DNA of 64,000 nt from positions 1 to 64,000 of the forward strand of contig JAUSAZ010000169.1 of the NCBI GenBank assembly GCA_030652255.1, read 5' to 3'. The notes beneath the pieces are model-generated. The model searched no databases and had not been told where the DNA came from. It worked only from the letters and a program-made list of their open reading frames with translations. Position 1 is the stretch's first letter; the number at the start of each line of letters is the position of its first letter. Shown here one piece after another: positions 40,901 through 48,722 of the stretch. The stretch is from Myxococcales bacterium. Lineage in GTDB: Bacteria; Myxococcota_A; Polyangia; Polyangiales; Ga0077539. Both the position numbers and the translations under genes were made by a program.

Positions 40901-42441
40901 TGGCGCACGGCGACGCCCGCGGGGCCCTCGCGCTGGCCCGGGAGGTGGCCGCGATCGTGGCGGCGGAGGGGCAGCGGCAGGAGGAGGGCTGCGCGCGGAT
41001 GGTGGCGGCGGCGGCGGCGCGCGCGCTCGGGCAGCTGGACGCGGCGGCCTCCGAGGCGGCGGCGGCGAGGGCGGCGTTCAGCGTGGCGGGCACGGGCCTC
41101 GACCGCGCGCGGCTCGACCTGGAGACGGCGCACCTCGCGACGGCGCAGGGCGACCCGGCGCTCGCCCGCGCGCTGGCGACGCGCTCGGCGTCGGTCTTCG
41201 CCGACCTCGGGGCGCAGCGCGAGCTCGAGGAGGCCCAGGCGCTGGCGCGGGGGCGGGGGCAGGGGGACGTGTTCCTGCGGATGGCGGAGGCGGTGGCCGA
41301 GGCGCCGACGGCGGGCGCGATGCTGGGCCGCGCGCTCGACGCGCTGCTGGCCCTCACCGGGGCGGAGCGCGGCTTCGTGGTGCTGCTCGCCGGGCTCGAG
41401 GGCCCGAGGCTCGCGGCGGCGCGCTACGTGGGCGACGCCGCGCACGAGGCCCCGCGGCTGTCCCACGGCATCGCCGAGCGGGTGATCGCGTCGCGCCGCC
41501 CGCTGGTGCTGACGGACGTCGGGGACGACGCCGACCTCGCGGCCCGCGCCAGCGTGGCGCACATCGGGCTGCGCGCGGCGCTCGCGGCGCCGTTGATGCG
41601 CCGCGGGGAGTGCCTCGGGCTGCTGTACCTGGACTCGACCCGCGGCGTGGCCGACCTCGCGCGCTGGGGGCTCTATCCCCTGGAGGTCGCCGCGGCGATC
41701 GTGGCGCCGGCGCTCGACCTGATGCTCGCCCGCGAGGACGAGCGCGAGCGCGCGCGGGTGCTCGTGGGGACGGCGCACGGCCTCCTCGACGCGGTGGCGG
41801 CCATCGACGCCTCGCTGGAGCTCGTGGCCGAGGAGGACGACCCCCTCCGCCGCGGCGCCCTGGCGGCGGACGCGCGGGCCCGGTGCGCGGAGCTGGTCGC
41901 GCGGGCCGACGGGGTGCTCGAGCTCGTGCAGCACGAGGACGTCGAGGCCGGCCCCGACGCGGTCGACCTGCGCGCGGTGGTCCGCTACGCGCTCGGCCCC
42001 GGGGACGGAGGGCTCGCGCTCGTGACGGGCGAGCAGCCGGTGATGGTGCGCGCGGAGATACAGACGCTCACGCGCGCCGTGGCGCAGCTCTGCGAGGTCG
42101 CCGCGCAGGGGGCCGGGCCGGCGGCGGTGGTGACGGTGGAGGTCTCGACGGGGGCGGTCTCCGGGGCGCCCGCGGTGCTCGGGTGGCGCCCCGCGCCGCG
42201 CGACGGGGTCGGATGGGCGCGCCTCACCGTCGCCCACGAGGGCGCGGCCCTGGACGGCGCCGGGGTCGCGGGGCTCTTCGACCCGTCGGGCTGCGGCGGA
42301 GAGCGCGCGGTGCGGCTCTGCGCGGCGCGGCGGGTGGTGCGAGGGTACGGCGGGCTGCTCTGGGCCGAAGGGCGCGCGGGCGGCGGGGTGCGCTACGTGG
42401 CAGAGATCCCCGTGGCGGGGTCGGGAGGAGGCAGCGGGTGA
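37960..42441 (+). CDS. Giant Ser/Thr kinase-NTPase-TPR-GAF signalling protein
   Basis: This 1493-residue protein has a protein kinase domain (1-270): glycine loop GEGASSVVYRARD, Lys46, catalytic HGDVKPANL (Asp131) and DLGLA in place of DFGxx. An AAA/NTPase-like domain follows with Walker A GPPGSGRS at 305-312, where the normal Lys is Arg. A long TPR-like helical solenoid spans about 640-1090 (NNLAIEEYQSGRWE, NNLGMLWKDRGELARAEGCF). A GAF domain spans about 1110-1260. The end is an HATPase-like domain without a clear HisKA His. This is the PknK/multi-sensor kinase architecture of myxobacteria. It starts at GTG 37960 and overlaps both neighbours by GTGA. Confidence 0.93.
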   Translation: MSQPSALRPGDVLGGRYVIAATLGEGASSVVYRARDRFEDREVAVKVSAAGADLSAELVAALDAGHPVLVRALGVGSTPSGHAYLVLELATGSTPDRALAGRDAAETVAVLLDRVLDGLGCLHARGVVHGDVKPANLRVDLTGGRTTVRLLDLGLARAGHASAGGTLAYAAPECLGAGARDARADLFSLGVVAYELLAGALPFGDPDDPGYLARALAGEAAPLPDAVPPGLAAVVRRLLQADPAARYATAWEARAALRDAVRSIPDAPEADVEPRLVGRDEALETLRGLMAQARAGRGALARLDGPPGSGRSRLLVRATLDAALAGLGTLELRASLGAPEFLRALLTQGASLPGGEACAAALARLGGAPSDPHAAWLDAAEALRALASRSPLWVAVHAADAADRDVSAMLDFIARGEAPIVWVGAWRPGGALAEASAAVALRALRGPEVASMIASMLPGLPAVDELARAAHDRTAGLPGPVRDGVVELRRAGVVRLLGGRWRVSGPLPSWAFDPTDGARDDRALAAMPPEARATLGVLHLAGSVDGLAALAALAAVPLAAARGAVEHGLAAGVVRREGTRLRVASAALGDVLAGALPDARRAAVHRRALAAWSDATGPAAHRARSAHLQALGETVSAAAEALRAARALAAAGALHEADVCFRRAQDLGDAAPSSADAHGDALAAAGRLDEALAAYGRAAALGAPEGASALRRARALAGVGRFPEALDALGDEAAGPEGDFWRGWCLMMAGRYDEAEACARSIPADPADRLRRARLLGTVAWHRGDAARGVELLRAAQEECAGVDDATLRAEVEMALATALGLGGAGSEAAEGYRRASAGFRGAGRVAQVARCENNLAIEEYQSGRWEAARLGWEACLDLSQRLGDPAEELLGHNNLGMLWKDRGELARAEGCFGRALDIARARGLRRFEAMALGNRGEARALAGELAAAGDDLTRAEALATAVGARDEALEARRRRAALRLAHGDARGALALAREVAAIVAAEGQRQEEGCARMVAAAAARALGQLDAAASEAAAARAAFSVAGTGLDRARLDLETAHLATAQGDPALARALATRSASVFADLGAQRELEEAQALARGRGQGDVFLRMAEAVAEAPTAGAMLGRALDALLALTGAERGFVVLLAGLEGPRLAAARYVGDAAHEAPRLSHGIAERVIASRRPLVLTDVGDDADLAARASVAHIGLRAALAAPLMRRGECLGLLYLDSTRGVADLARWGLYPLEVAAAIVAPALDLMLAREDERERARVLVGTAHGLLDAVAAIDASLELVAEEDDPLRRGALAADARARCAELVARADGVLELVQHEDVEAGPDAVDLRAVVRYALGPGDGGLALVTGEQPVMVRAEIQTLTRAVAQLCEVAAQGAGPAAVVTVEVSTGAVSGAPAVLGWRPAPRDGVGWARLTVAHEGAALDGAGVAGLFDPSGCGGERAVRLCAARRVVRGYGGLLWAEGRAGGGVRYVAEIPVAGSGGGSG

Positions 42442-43400
42442 GCGAGCAGGGCCGGGTGCTGGTGGTCGACGCAGAGCCGATGGTGCAGGAGCTCGTGCGC
42501 CGGCGGCTGGGCGAGGCGGGCTTCGGGACGGTCGCGGCGGCGAGCGGGCAGGAGGCCCTCGCGGCGGCGGAGGGGGGCGGGGTGGACGTGATCCTGCTGA
42601 GCGCGGCGCTGCCCGACGGCGACGGGCTCGACGTGCTGGCGCGCCTGCGGGCGATGCCCTCGCTGGAGGGGGTCTCGATCGCGCTGATGGCGACGCAGCG
42701 CGACGCCGAGAGCCTCCGCCGCGGCCTGGCCCAGGGGGCCGACGACTACCTCCGCAAGCCCATCGACCGGGTGGAGCTCACCGCGCGGGTGCAGGCCCTG
42801 CTGCGGCTGCGGCGGCACCTCGCCGAGCTGCGGCGCAAGAGCGAGCGCCTGGAGGAGCTCAACGCGGCGCTCGAGCGCCTCGCCACGCGCGACGCGCTGA
42901 CCGGCGTCGCCAACCGCGGCAGCCTGGAGGCGCGGCTCGCCGAGGAGGTCGACCGCTGGTGGCGCTACCGGCAGCCCCTGTCGGTGGTGCTGCTCGACGT
43001 CGACCACTTCAAGCGGGTCAACGACACCCACGGGCACGGCGCGGGCGACGCGGTGCTGCGCGGCGTCGCGGAGACCCTCGCGGGCGCCGTGCGAAAGGTG
43101 GACTTCGTCGCGCGCTACGGGGGCGAGGAGTTCGTGGTGGTGGCGCCGTCCACCGACGCGGCGGGCGCGCGCATCCTGGCCGAGCGGGTGCGGGCCGCGG
43201 TCGCCGGGAGCCCCGTCGAGGCGGCCGGGCTCGACGGGGCGCCGGTGACGGTGACCGTGACGGTGAGCCTCGGCGTGGTCACCCTCCCTGGCGTCCCGGA
43301 GGCCGCCGCGATGCGCCCGGCCGACCTGCTGGCCCGCGCCGACAAGGCGCTCTACCGGGCGAAGCAGGGAGGTCGCAACCGCGCCGAGGTGGCGGAGTAG
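42438..43400 (+). CDS. Diguanylate cyclase with pseudo-receiver domain
   Basis: This 320-residue protein has an N-terminal receiver domain (1-120) and a GGDEF domain. The catalytic GGEEF is at 228-232, and the RxxD inhibitory site RKVD (219-222) lies five residues before it, so product inhibition is expected. In the receiver, the position of the phospho-acceptor Asp is Ser55 (VILLSAALPDGDG, against the usual LLDxxLPDGDG). The conserved Lys (LRKPID) is present. Classical His-Asp phosphorelay control is therefore unlikely. It is coupled by GTGA to the giant Ser/Thr kinase, which makes kinase-linked control of cyclic di-GMP an attractive inference. Confidence 0.95.
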   Translation: MSEQGRVLVVDAEPMVQELVRRRLGEAGFGTVAAASGQEALAAAEGGGVDVILLSAALPDGDGLDVLARLRAMPSLEGVSIALMATQRDAESLRRGLAQGADDYLRKPIDRVELTARVQALLRLRRHLAELRRKSERLEELNAALERLATRDALTGVANRGSLEARLAEEVDRWWRYRQPLSVVLLDVDHFKRVNDTHGHGAGDAVLRGVAETLAGAVRKVDFVARYGGEEFVVVAPSTDAAGARILAERVRAAVAGSPVEAAGLDGAPVTVTVTVSLGVVTLPGVPEAAAMRPADLLARADKALYRAKQGGRNRAEVAE

Positions 43401-43432
43401 CGCCCCGCGGCGCTCGCGGGGCTGTAAACGAT

Positions 43433-43451
43433 TCGCACAGCGCCTGTGCGA
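43433..43451. promoter_or_regulatory. TCGCACAG-cgc-CTGTGCGA inverted repeat
   Basis: Perfect 8-bp arms with a 3-base spacer, lying 32 bases past the diguanylate cyclase stop and about 100 bases ahead of the FHA gene. The core hexamers GCACAG/CTGTGC recur five times upstream of the paralogous FHA gene at 49156. It is a candidate operator, though a transcription-end hairpin cannot be excluded; no T-run follows. Confidence 0.5.
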
Positions 43452-43554
43452 CGAGTCCACACCCGGCGGTCTCCACCGGAGGCTCTGGAGGCTTGTCCCC
43501 TCGCGCGCCTGTTCGTCCGACATGCGGGTACGGGCCTTGCGATCCCCCGCGCAG

Positions 43555-44928
43555 ATGAGTCTTCGCCTTGATCGCCTTGTCCCGTCGCCTGCCCAGGGCA
43601 CCGCGCAGAGGTCCACCGTCCCGCCTGCGTCGGAGCCCGTGGCGCCCGGCGGCCGTGTCAGCGTGCGGCTGTGGGTCGAGGAGCCGGGGCGTTCGCCGCG
43701 GCTGGTCGTGGTGCCCGCGGGCGTGCCGGTGCGCGTCGGGCGATCGTACGCCGCGGAGGTCCCGGTCGCCGACCCGGAGGTGTCGCGCTTCCACTCGGTG
43801 CTGTGGTTCAGCGACGGGCGCCTGACCGTGGCCGACCACCACAGCAGCAACGGCACCTTCCTGCGGGGCCTGCGGGTGGGCGAGGCGGTCGAGGTCGGCC
43901 CGGCCGCGGCCATCCAGATCGGGAGCACGCTGCTGGTGCGCGCCGCCCCGGAGACGCGGCCCGCGCGAACGAGCTGGGGCTCCGAGGCCTCCCTCGAAGC
44001 GTGCGCCGAGCCGGTGGCCTTCGACCCGGCGATGGCGGCCGTGGTCGCCGAGGCGCGGCGCCTGGCGACCACCGACGCCCCGGTATGGATAGAGGGCGAG
44101 GTCGAGAGCGGGCGGGGCACGCTCGCGCGGGCGATCCACCGGGACGGCGGCCGCGCCTCGCGACCGCTCATCCGCGCCAACTGCGCGACGATGGCGGAGG
44201 GCGAGTTCGCGGGGGTGCTCCTGGGGTCCCGGCGCGACGACGCCGCCGGAACGGGGCGCGCCCTCGGGCTCGTCGAGCGCGCCGAGGGCGGCACGCTGCT
44301 CCTGGAGAACATCGACGACCTGACCCCCGCCGATCGGGACCTGATCCGCCAGGTGATCCAGACGGGCGCGGTCACGCCGTTGGGCGACTCGCAGCGGCAG
44401 ACGGTCGATGTCCGGGTGGTGGTGACCAGCCGCAGGCCCCCGTCGGGGGACGGCGCGGACGAGGCCCTCCACGCCCTGCTCCGCGGCGCCGTGCTCCGGG
44501 TCCCGCCGTTGCGCGAGCGCCCGATGGACGTGGTCCCGCTGGTGCGGCGCTTCCTCGCCGTGGCGGGCGACCCGCGCTCGCTCGCGCCGGCGGTCGCCGC
44601 GGCGCTCCAGGCGTATGGCTGGCCCGGCAACGTGCGGGAGGTGCGCGACGCGATCGGCTTCGCGCGCTCGGTGGCGGAGGACGGCGAGATCACGCTCGAC
44701 GACCTGCCCCGCGCGGTGTGCGAGCCGGGCGACGAGCCCGACCGCGAAGAGCTGCTCCTCCGGCAATCGCAGCGCGAGGTCTTCGAGCGCAACGCGATCG
44801 TCCTGGCGCTCACGGCCACGGGCAACGTCTCGCGGGCGGCGCGCATCCTGGAGGTCCCCCGCAGCGCGGTGCTCCACGCGATGCGCCGCTACGGGCTCGG
44901 GGCCCGCACGCTGGGCGTCACGGAGTAG
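43555..44928 (+). CDS. FHA-domain regulator with degenerate sigma-54 AAA domain
   Basis: This 457-residue protein has an FHA domain at about 50-125 with intact phosphothreonine-binding residues (VGRSYA, VSRFHSVL, HHSSNGTFL). An AAA+ domain follows, then a C-terminal Fis-type helix-turn-helix (GNVSRAARILEVPRSAVLHAMRR). The AAA domain is altered: Walker A reads GEVESGRGT where the motif is GETGSGKE, Walker B reads LLLENIDD where LLLDEIGE is usual, and the GAFTGA loop region is replaced by LLGSRRDDAAGTG. It probably cannot drive sigma-54 open-complex formation. It is followed at once by a Ser/Thr kinase whose phosphoproteins the FHA may read. An alternative ATG lies at 43522. Confidence 0.9.
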   Translation: MSLRLDRLVPSPAQGTAQRSTVPPASEPVAPGGRVSVRLWVEEPGRSPRLVVVPAGVPVRVGRSYAAEVPVADPEVSRFHSVLWFSDGRLTVADHHSSNGTFLRGLRVGEAVEVGPAAAIQIGSTLLVRAAPETRPARTSWGSEASLEACAEPVAFDPAMAAVVAEARRLATTDAPVWIEGEVESGRGTLARAIHRDGGRASRPLIRANCATMAEGEFAGVLLGSRRDDAAGTGRALGLVERAEGGTLLLENIDDLTPADRDLIRQVIQTGAVTPLGDSQRQTVDVRVVVTSRRPPSGDGADEALHALLRGAVLRVPPLRERPMDVVPLVRRFLAVAGDPRSLAPAVAAALQAYGWPGNVREVRDAIGFARSVAEDGEITLDDLPRAVCEPGDEPDREELLLRQSQREVFERNAIVLALTATGNVSRAARILEVPRSAVLHAMRRYGLGARTLGVTE

Positions 44929-44929
44929 C

Positions 44930-46051
44930 GTGCTGGCCGAGCGGCCCCTGATGCTCCAGCCCGGCGAGGCGGTCGGCGGGCGCTACGAGGTCGTCGCGCT
45001 GATCGGCGAGGGCGCGATGGGCGCCGTCTACGAGGCGACCGAGCGCGCGACCGGGCGCGGCGTCGCGATCAAGGTGCTGCACCCGGAGTACGCGCGGGTG
45101 CCGGACATCGTGCGACGCTTCGACCGCGAGGCGAGCGTCGCCGCGGCCGTGGGGCACCCCGGGGTCGTCGAGGTGTTCGACCGCGGGACCCACGCCGGCG
45201 CTGCCTTCCTGGTGATGGCGCTGCTGCGCGGCGAGACGCTCGCGGCGCGCCTCGATCGGGAAGCCGTGCTCGCGCCCGCGGCGTCGGTCGAGATCGCCGG
45301 GCGGGTCCTGTCGGCGCTGGCCGCGGCCCACGCGAAGGGGATCATCCACCGCGACCTGAAGCCCGAGAACGTGTTCCTGGTGGCGGACGAGGGCGACGGG
45401 GGCGTGAGGCTCATCGACTTCGGGGTGTCGAAGTTCCGCCGGGCCCAGGGCTCGCTCGACCACAGCACCCTGGAAGGGACCCTCTTCGGGACGCCCGGGT
45501 ACATGGCCCCCGAGCAGTGCATGGGGCAGCGTGACATCGACCACCGGGCCGACGTCTTCGCGGTCGGCGCGCTGCTCTACGAGATGCTCACGGGGCGGCT
45601 GCCCTTCGTCGGCGCCCACCGCGGCGAGCTCTTCCTGGAGGTCGTGCGGGGCACGAGCCCACCGGAGCCTCCGAGCCGCCTGGTGCCCGCGCTGCCGGCC
45701 GGCCTCGACGAGCCCGTGCTCCGCGCGCTGGAGCGCGACCGCGCCCGGCGCTTCGGTTCGGCGCGGGAGTTCCTGGACGCGCTGCGCCCCTTCGGCGCGG
45801 GCGGAATCGACGCGGTCTCGCTGCCCCCCGCGGCACCGATCAACATCGACGACGACGAGCCTCCCGTGCCGCTCCGACGCTCGTCGCGCGCGCCCCGTCG
45901 CCCGGTCGCGCCCCGTCGCCCGGTCGCGCGGCGCCGACCGCGCATCGCCCCCGCCGCCGCCGCGCTGCTCTCCCTCGCGCTGCTCTCCCTCGCGGTGCTC
46001 GCCTGGCGACGGTGTGCCTTCAGGGCACAAGCGACTTCATTGTCGCCATGA
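44930..46051 (+). CDS. Membrane-anchored Ser/Thr protein kinase (module 1)
   Basis: This 373-residue kinase has glycine loop GEGAMGAVYEA, ATP-binding VAIKVL, catalytic HRDLKPENV, DFGVSKF and GTPGYMAPEQ, all intact. After the kinase domain (to about 290), a basic segment holds a tandem PRRPVA repeat encoded by an 18-bp direct repeat, then one transmembrane helix (about 340-360). The start is GTG 44930, with GGAG 4 bases upstream and one base after the FHA gene. ATG 44951 is the alternative. Two hairpin-forming repeats (46013-46029, 46031-46046) lie at its end. It is paralogous to the kinase at 50955-52304. Confidence 0.93.
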   Translation: MLAERPLMLQPGEAVGGRYEVVALIGEGAMGAVYEATERATGRGVAIKVLHPEYARVPDIVRRFDREASVAAAVGHPGVVEVFDRGTHAGAAFLVMALLRGETLAARLDREAVLAPAASVEIAGRVLSALAAAHAKGIIHRDLKPENVFLVADEGDGGVRLIDFGVSKFRRAQGSLDHSTLEGTLFGTPGYMAPEQCMGQRDIDHRADVFAVGALLYEMLTGRLPFVGAHRGELFLEVVRGTSPPEPPSRLVPALPAGLDEPVLRALERDRARRFGSAREFLDALRPFGAGGIDAVSLPPAAPINIDDDEPPVPLRRSSRAPRRPVAPRRPVARRRPRIAPAAAALLSLALLSLAVLAWRRCAFRAQATSLSP

Positions 46052-46150
46052 AATATCGATTGAATGAAATGGTCATTGCGCCGTCCCGGTGATGGCTCGA
46101 ATGATTGGATCCAACCGTGTAGTAGGCGCGGTGAAAAGCATGGAGGGTGA

Positions 46151-46726
46151 ATGAACCGATCAATGGTGATGGCGGCGGCGATTTCGATGTTCGCAATGGG
46201 ATGCGGCTCGGACGGCACCGATGACGACCTGAACACCGTGGGCTTCTCGGGCCCGGTCAACGTGCGGCTGGACAAGTTCAAGGACGGCGATGTCCGTAAT
46301 GGGTCCTTCGACTCGGACAAGGACATCAACACCGAGTCGGGAAACCCCTACGGGGGCTTCCTCCGTGACGCCCGGGCCTCGCTGGGGCGCGACCCCGCGG
46401 CGGTGCTGCTCGAGCGGATGACCTTCACGCTCGCCAGCGACACCCGCGGCGTGACGGGCTTCGAGCAGTTCCTGGCGGGCACGGCGGTGGTGTACTTCGC
46501 GACCTCGTCGGTGACGGTCAACGTCGGCACCGCCGTGATGCCCGCGGGCGCCGGGCCGGTGACCGTGCAGATCACCGCGGGGCGGGCCGAGCTCGCGCCC
46601 ATCAACGCGGCGCTGCTGACGGGCAACTTCAAGGTGGGGATGCGGGTCCCGGCCGCGGCGGGGCGGCCAGGATCCTTCGACGCTCGCCTCTCGACGACGC
46701 TCTACTTCCGCGCGCTCGCCCTGTAG
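46151..46726 (+). CDS. Small lipoprotein
   Basis: This 191-residue protein has a short signal peptide and lipobox (FAMGC, Cys18), with GGAGGGTGA directly ahead of the ATG. The mature part is mostly beta-rich (VTVNVGTAVMPAGAGPVTVQ, SFDARLSTTLYFRALAL) and starts with an Asp-rich stretch. No family is recognised. Its 5' flank (46052-46150) is unusually AT-rich for this genome and probably holds its own promoter. Its 3' end overlaps the convergent MYXO-CTERM gene by 25 bases. Confidence 0.8.
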   Translation: MNRSMVMAAAISMFAMGCGSDGTDDDLNTVGFSGPVNVRLDKFKDGDVRNGSFDSDKDINTESGNPYGGFLRDARASLGRDPAAVLLERMTFTLASDTRGVTGFEQFLAGTAVVYFATSSVTVNVGTAVMPAGAGPVTVQITAGRAELAPINAALLTGNFKVGMRVPAAAGRPGSFDARLSTTLYFRALAL

Positions 46727-47844
46727 CGCCGCCGCACCACGGCCCATCCAGCCATCAGCGCGAGCATCGCCCCGGCCGGGGGGCGACCGCTCGCGCCGCC
46801 TGCCCGGCAGCCGCAGCCGTCCTCCATGGCGGTGGGCGGCCCGCTGGTCGAGGCGTCGGCGTCGACGACCGCGGCGTCCTTCGCCTCGAAGGTGCCACCG
46901 TCGGCGCCGCCCCAGCGGCCGCACTGGTTGCGTCGGCACACGGTGCCCGCCCGGCATTGGATGGACGCGCAGCGGTCGACCACGCAGCGGCCGTCTTCGC
47001 GCTCGTCACAGAACTCCCCGTCGGCGCAGGCGACGCCCGCGCAGACCGGGATGCACAGGGGCTCCTTGCCGATGAGCCGGCAGGTGGTCCCGGCGAAGGT
47101 GCAGGTGAACCCGAGCTCGGGGTTGTACGTGCAGCGGTCGCGGTAGCAGACGCCGCCCACGCACGCGCCGCCCGCGCACACGCAGCCGGCGTCGTCGACC
47201 GCGGGCCCGTCCGACGTCGCGGCGTCCAGGGCAGCGCCCGCGTCGGGGACGAGGGCACCGTCGGGGAGCCGCGCCGCGTCCCTCGGATCGATGGCGTCGG
47301 GCGGGGTGAGCGGGGCGTCCGCAGGGGAGGGGCCGACGTCGCGCGCGGGCGCGTCGGTGGGGGCTGCGTCGGTGGCGGCTGTGTCGGTGGGGACGCCGAG
47401 GTCCCGCGGGGTCGGGGCGTCGGCGGCGGTGGGCGCGTCCATCGGACCGGTCGCGTCGAGCGGGAGCGGCCGGTCGACGGACATCGGGACGTCGACGGAC
47501 ATCGGGACGTCGGCGCGGGGCACGTCGGCGATGCCGCTGTCGATCACCCCCGCGTCGAGCGGCGTGATGCGGACGCAGGTGCACTCGCCGCCGCACGACA
47601 CCCACCCCGCGTTGGGGCAGGAGCCCGAGCGGGTGCCGCAGAAGGGCGCGAAGCCGGCCTCGCAGCCCGACGATCCGGGCTGCACGCACTGCCCCGGAAA
47701 CTGGTGGCAGCCGCGGTTGCAGGAGCAGCGCCCCTGCGCGGCGGCGTCGGTCGGGCGCAGCGACGCCGAGGCCATCGCGAGCAGGGCCCAGAGCAGGTGG
47801 GCCCAGAGGGGCCTCGGTCGAGAGCGAGGTGAGGAGCTGGTCAT
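46702..47844 (-). CDS. Cys-rich surface protein with MYXO-CTERM-like tail
   Basis: This 380-residue protein has a signal peptide (about 1-37), a Cys-rich head (CSCNRGCHQF, CGGECTCV), and an Asp/Ala/Pro-rich stalk (about 95-215, with tandem MSVDVP repeats). A second Cys-rich module follows (CVCAGGACVGGVC, CDEREDGRC). The end reads GCGCRAGG, then a hydrophobic helix and an Arg cluster (VVRRRYR), the MYXO-CTERM sorting pattern of myxobacteria. It is therefore expected to be processed and placed on the cell surface. It is translated from an ATG overlapping the stop of the upstream lipoprotein (ATGA at 47841-47844) and runs tail-to-tail into 46151-46726. Confidence 0.88.
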   Translation of the reverse strand: MTSSSPRSRPRPLWAHLLWALLAMASASLRPTDAAAQGRCSCNRGCHQFPGQCVQPGSSGCEAGFAPFCGTRSGSCPNAGWVSCGGECTCVRITPLDAGVIDSGIADVPRADVPMSVDVPMSVDRPLPLDATGPMDAPTAADAPTPRDLGVPTDTAATDAAPTDAPARDVGPSPADAPLTPPDAIDPRDAARLPDGALVPDAGAALDAATSDGPAVDDAGCVCAGGACVGGVCYRDRCTYNPELGFTCTFAGTTCRLIGKEPLCIPVCAGVACADGEFCDEREDGRCVVDRCASIQCRAGTVCRRNQCGRWGGADGGTFEAKDAAVVDADASTSGPPTAMEDGCGCRAGGASGRPPAGAMLALMAGWAVVRRRYRASARK

Positions 47845-48722
47845 GGGTTGGGGCACCGTCGGGTGGTGAAGATGAGCGAGAAGGGCTGCGTGGTGACGGC
47901 GCGGCGACCGCATCCGTCGATGGCGGAGTACTCGACGCGCCAGGTGCCTCGGATGCCGAAGACGGACAGCGCCGGCGCGCCCGCCGAGGGTCCGCCGACC
48001 TGGCGGCGGAAGCGGTACGGCGCGGCGGTGAGCGTGGTGGGCGGCGGGGCCTCGAGGCCGTCGGGGGTGAGCCAGCGGGCGCTGACGGAGCGCACGCCCA
48101 CGGGTGAGGAGACCGCCGCGACGAAGTCGAAGAAGACCGCCTGACCGGACTCCGAGCAGGTCTCGATGGCCTGGTCGGGCGTCGGGGTGCTGACCGTGAG
48201 GGAGGGGCCCGCGCCCACGCAGCCCGCATCGGGCGGGGGCACGTCGCGCGGGACGTCCGCGCCGACGTCGACGGCGGGCCGGTCGACGGGGACGTCCACG
48301 GCGGCGCGATCGGTCGCGACGTCGAGCGCGCCGCGATCGGCGGGGACATCCACGGCGGGCACATCCACGGCGGACGGCGCGTCGAGCGCCGCGGCGTCAG
48401 CGACCGCGGCGTCCACCGCGGGCACGTCGGGTCGACCCGCGTCGACGGCGGCGGGGCGGTCGACCCCCGGAGCGCCGGCGTCGGCCAGCACATCGGGGCC
48501 CTGGGCGACGGCGTCTCCCGGGTCCGCGTCGCCCGGGCTGGCGTCGAGCGTTGCGGCGTCCGTCGCCGTGGTCCGGTCCTCCGGGCTTCCATCGAGCAGC
48601 GGCGCGACGTCGGCGCGCTCCATCCCAACATCTCCCCGCTCATCATCGATGAGCGGAGCGCCGTCTCCCCCGCAGGCGCCGAGCGCGCCCGTCAAGAGGA
48701 CAGCAATGAATCGAATCGACAT
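47841..48722 (-). CDS. Lipoprotein with Asp-rich stalk and Ig-like C-terminal domain
   Basis: This 293-residue protein has signal peptide and lipobox LGAC (Cys17). Residues 25-155 form a low-complexity stalk with repeated D-V-P and D-A-x units (VDVPADRGALDVATDR). The C-terminal 120 residues (SLTVSTPTPDQAIETCSESG and FGIRGTWRVEYSAIDGCG) look like a small beta-sandwich with a few Cys. A good Shine-Dalgarno AGGAG lies 8 bases ahead of the ATG. It is coupled to the MYXO-CTERM protein, so both probably form one surface complex. It is divergent from the FHA regulator at 49156. Confidence 0.85.
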   Translation of the reverse strand: MSIRFIAVLLTGALGACGGDGAPLIDDERGDVGMERADVAPLLDGSPEDRTTATDAATLDASPGDADPGDAVAQGPDVLADAGAPGVDRPAAVDAGRPDVPAVDAAVADAAALDAPSAVDVPAVDVPADRGALDVATDRAAVDVPVDRPAVDVGADVPRDVPPPDAGCVGAGPSLTVSTPTPDQAIETCSESGQAVFFDFVAAVSSPVGVRSVSARWLTPDGLEAPPPTTLTAAPYRFRRQVGGPSAGAPALSVFGIRGTWRVEYSAIDGCGRRAVTTQPFSLIFTTRRCPNP

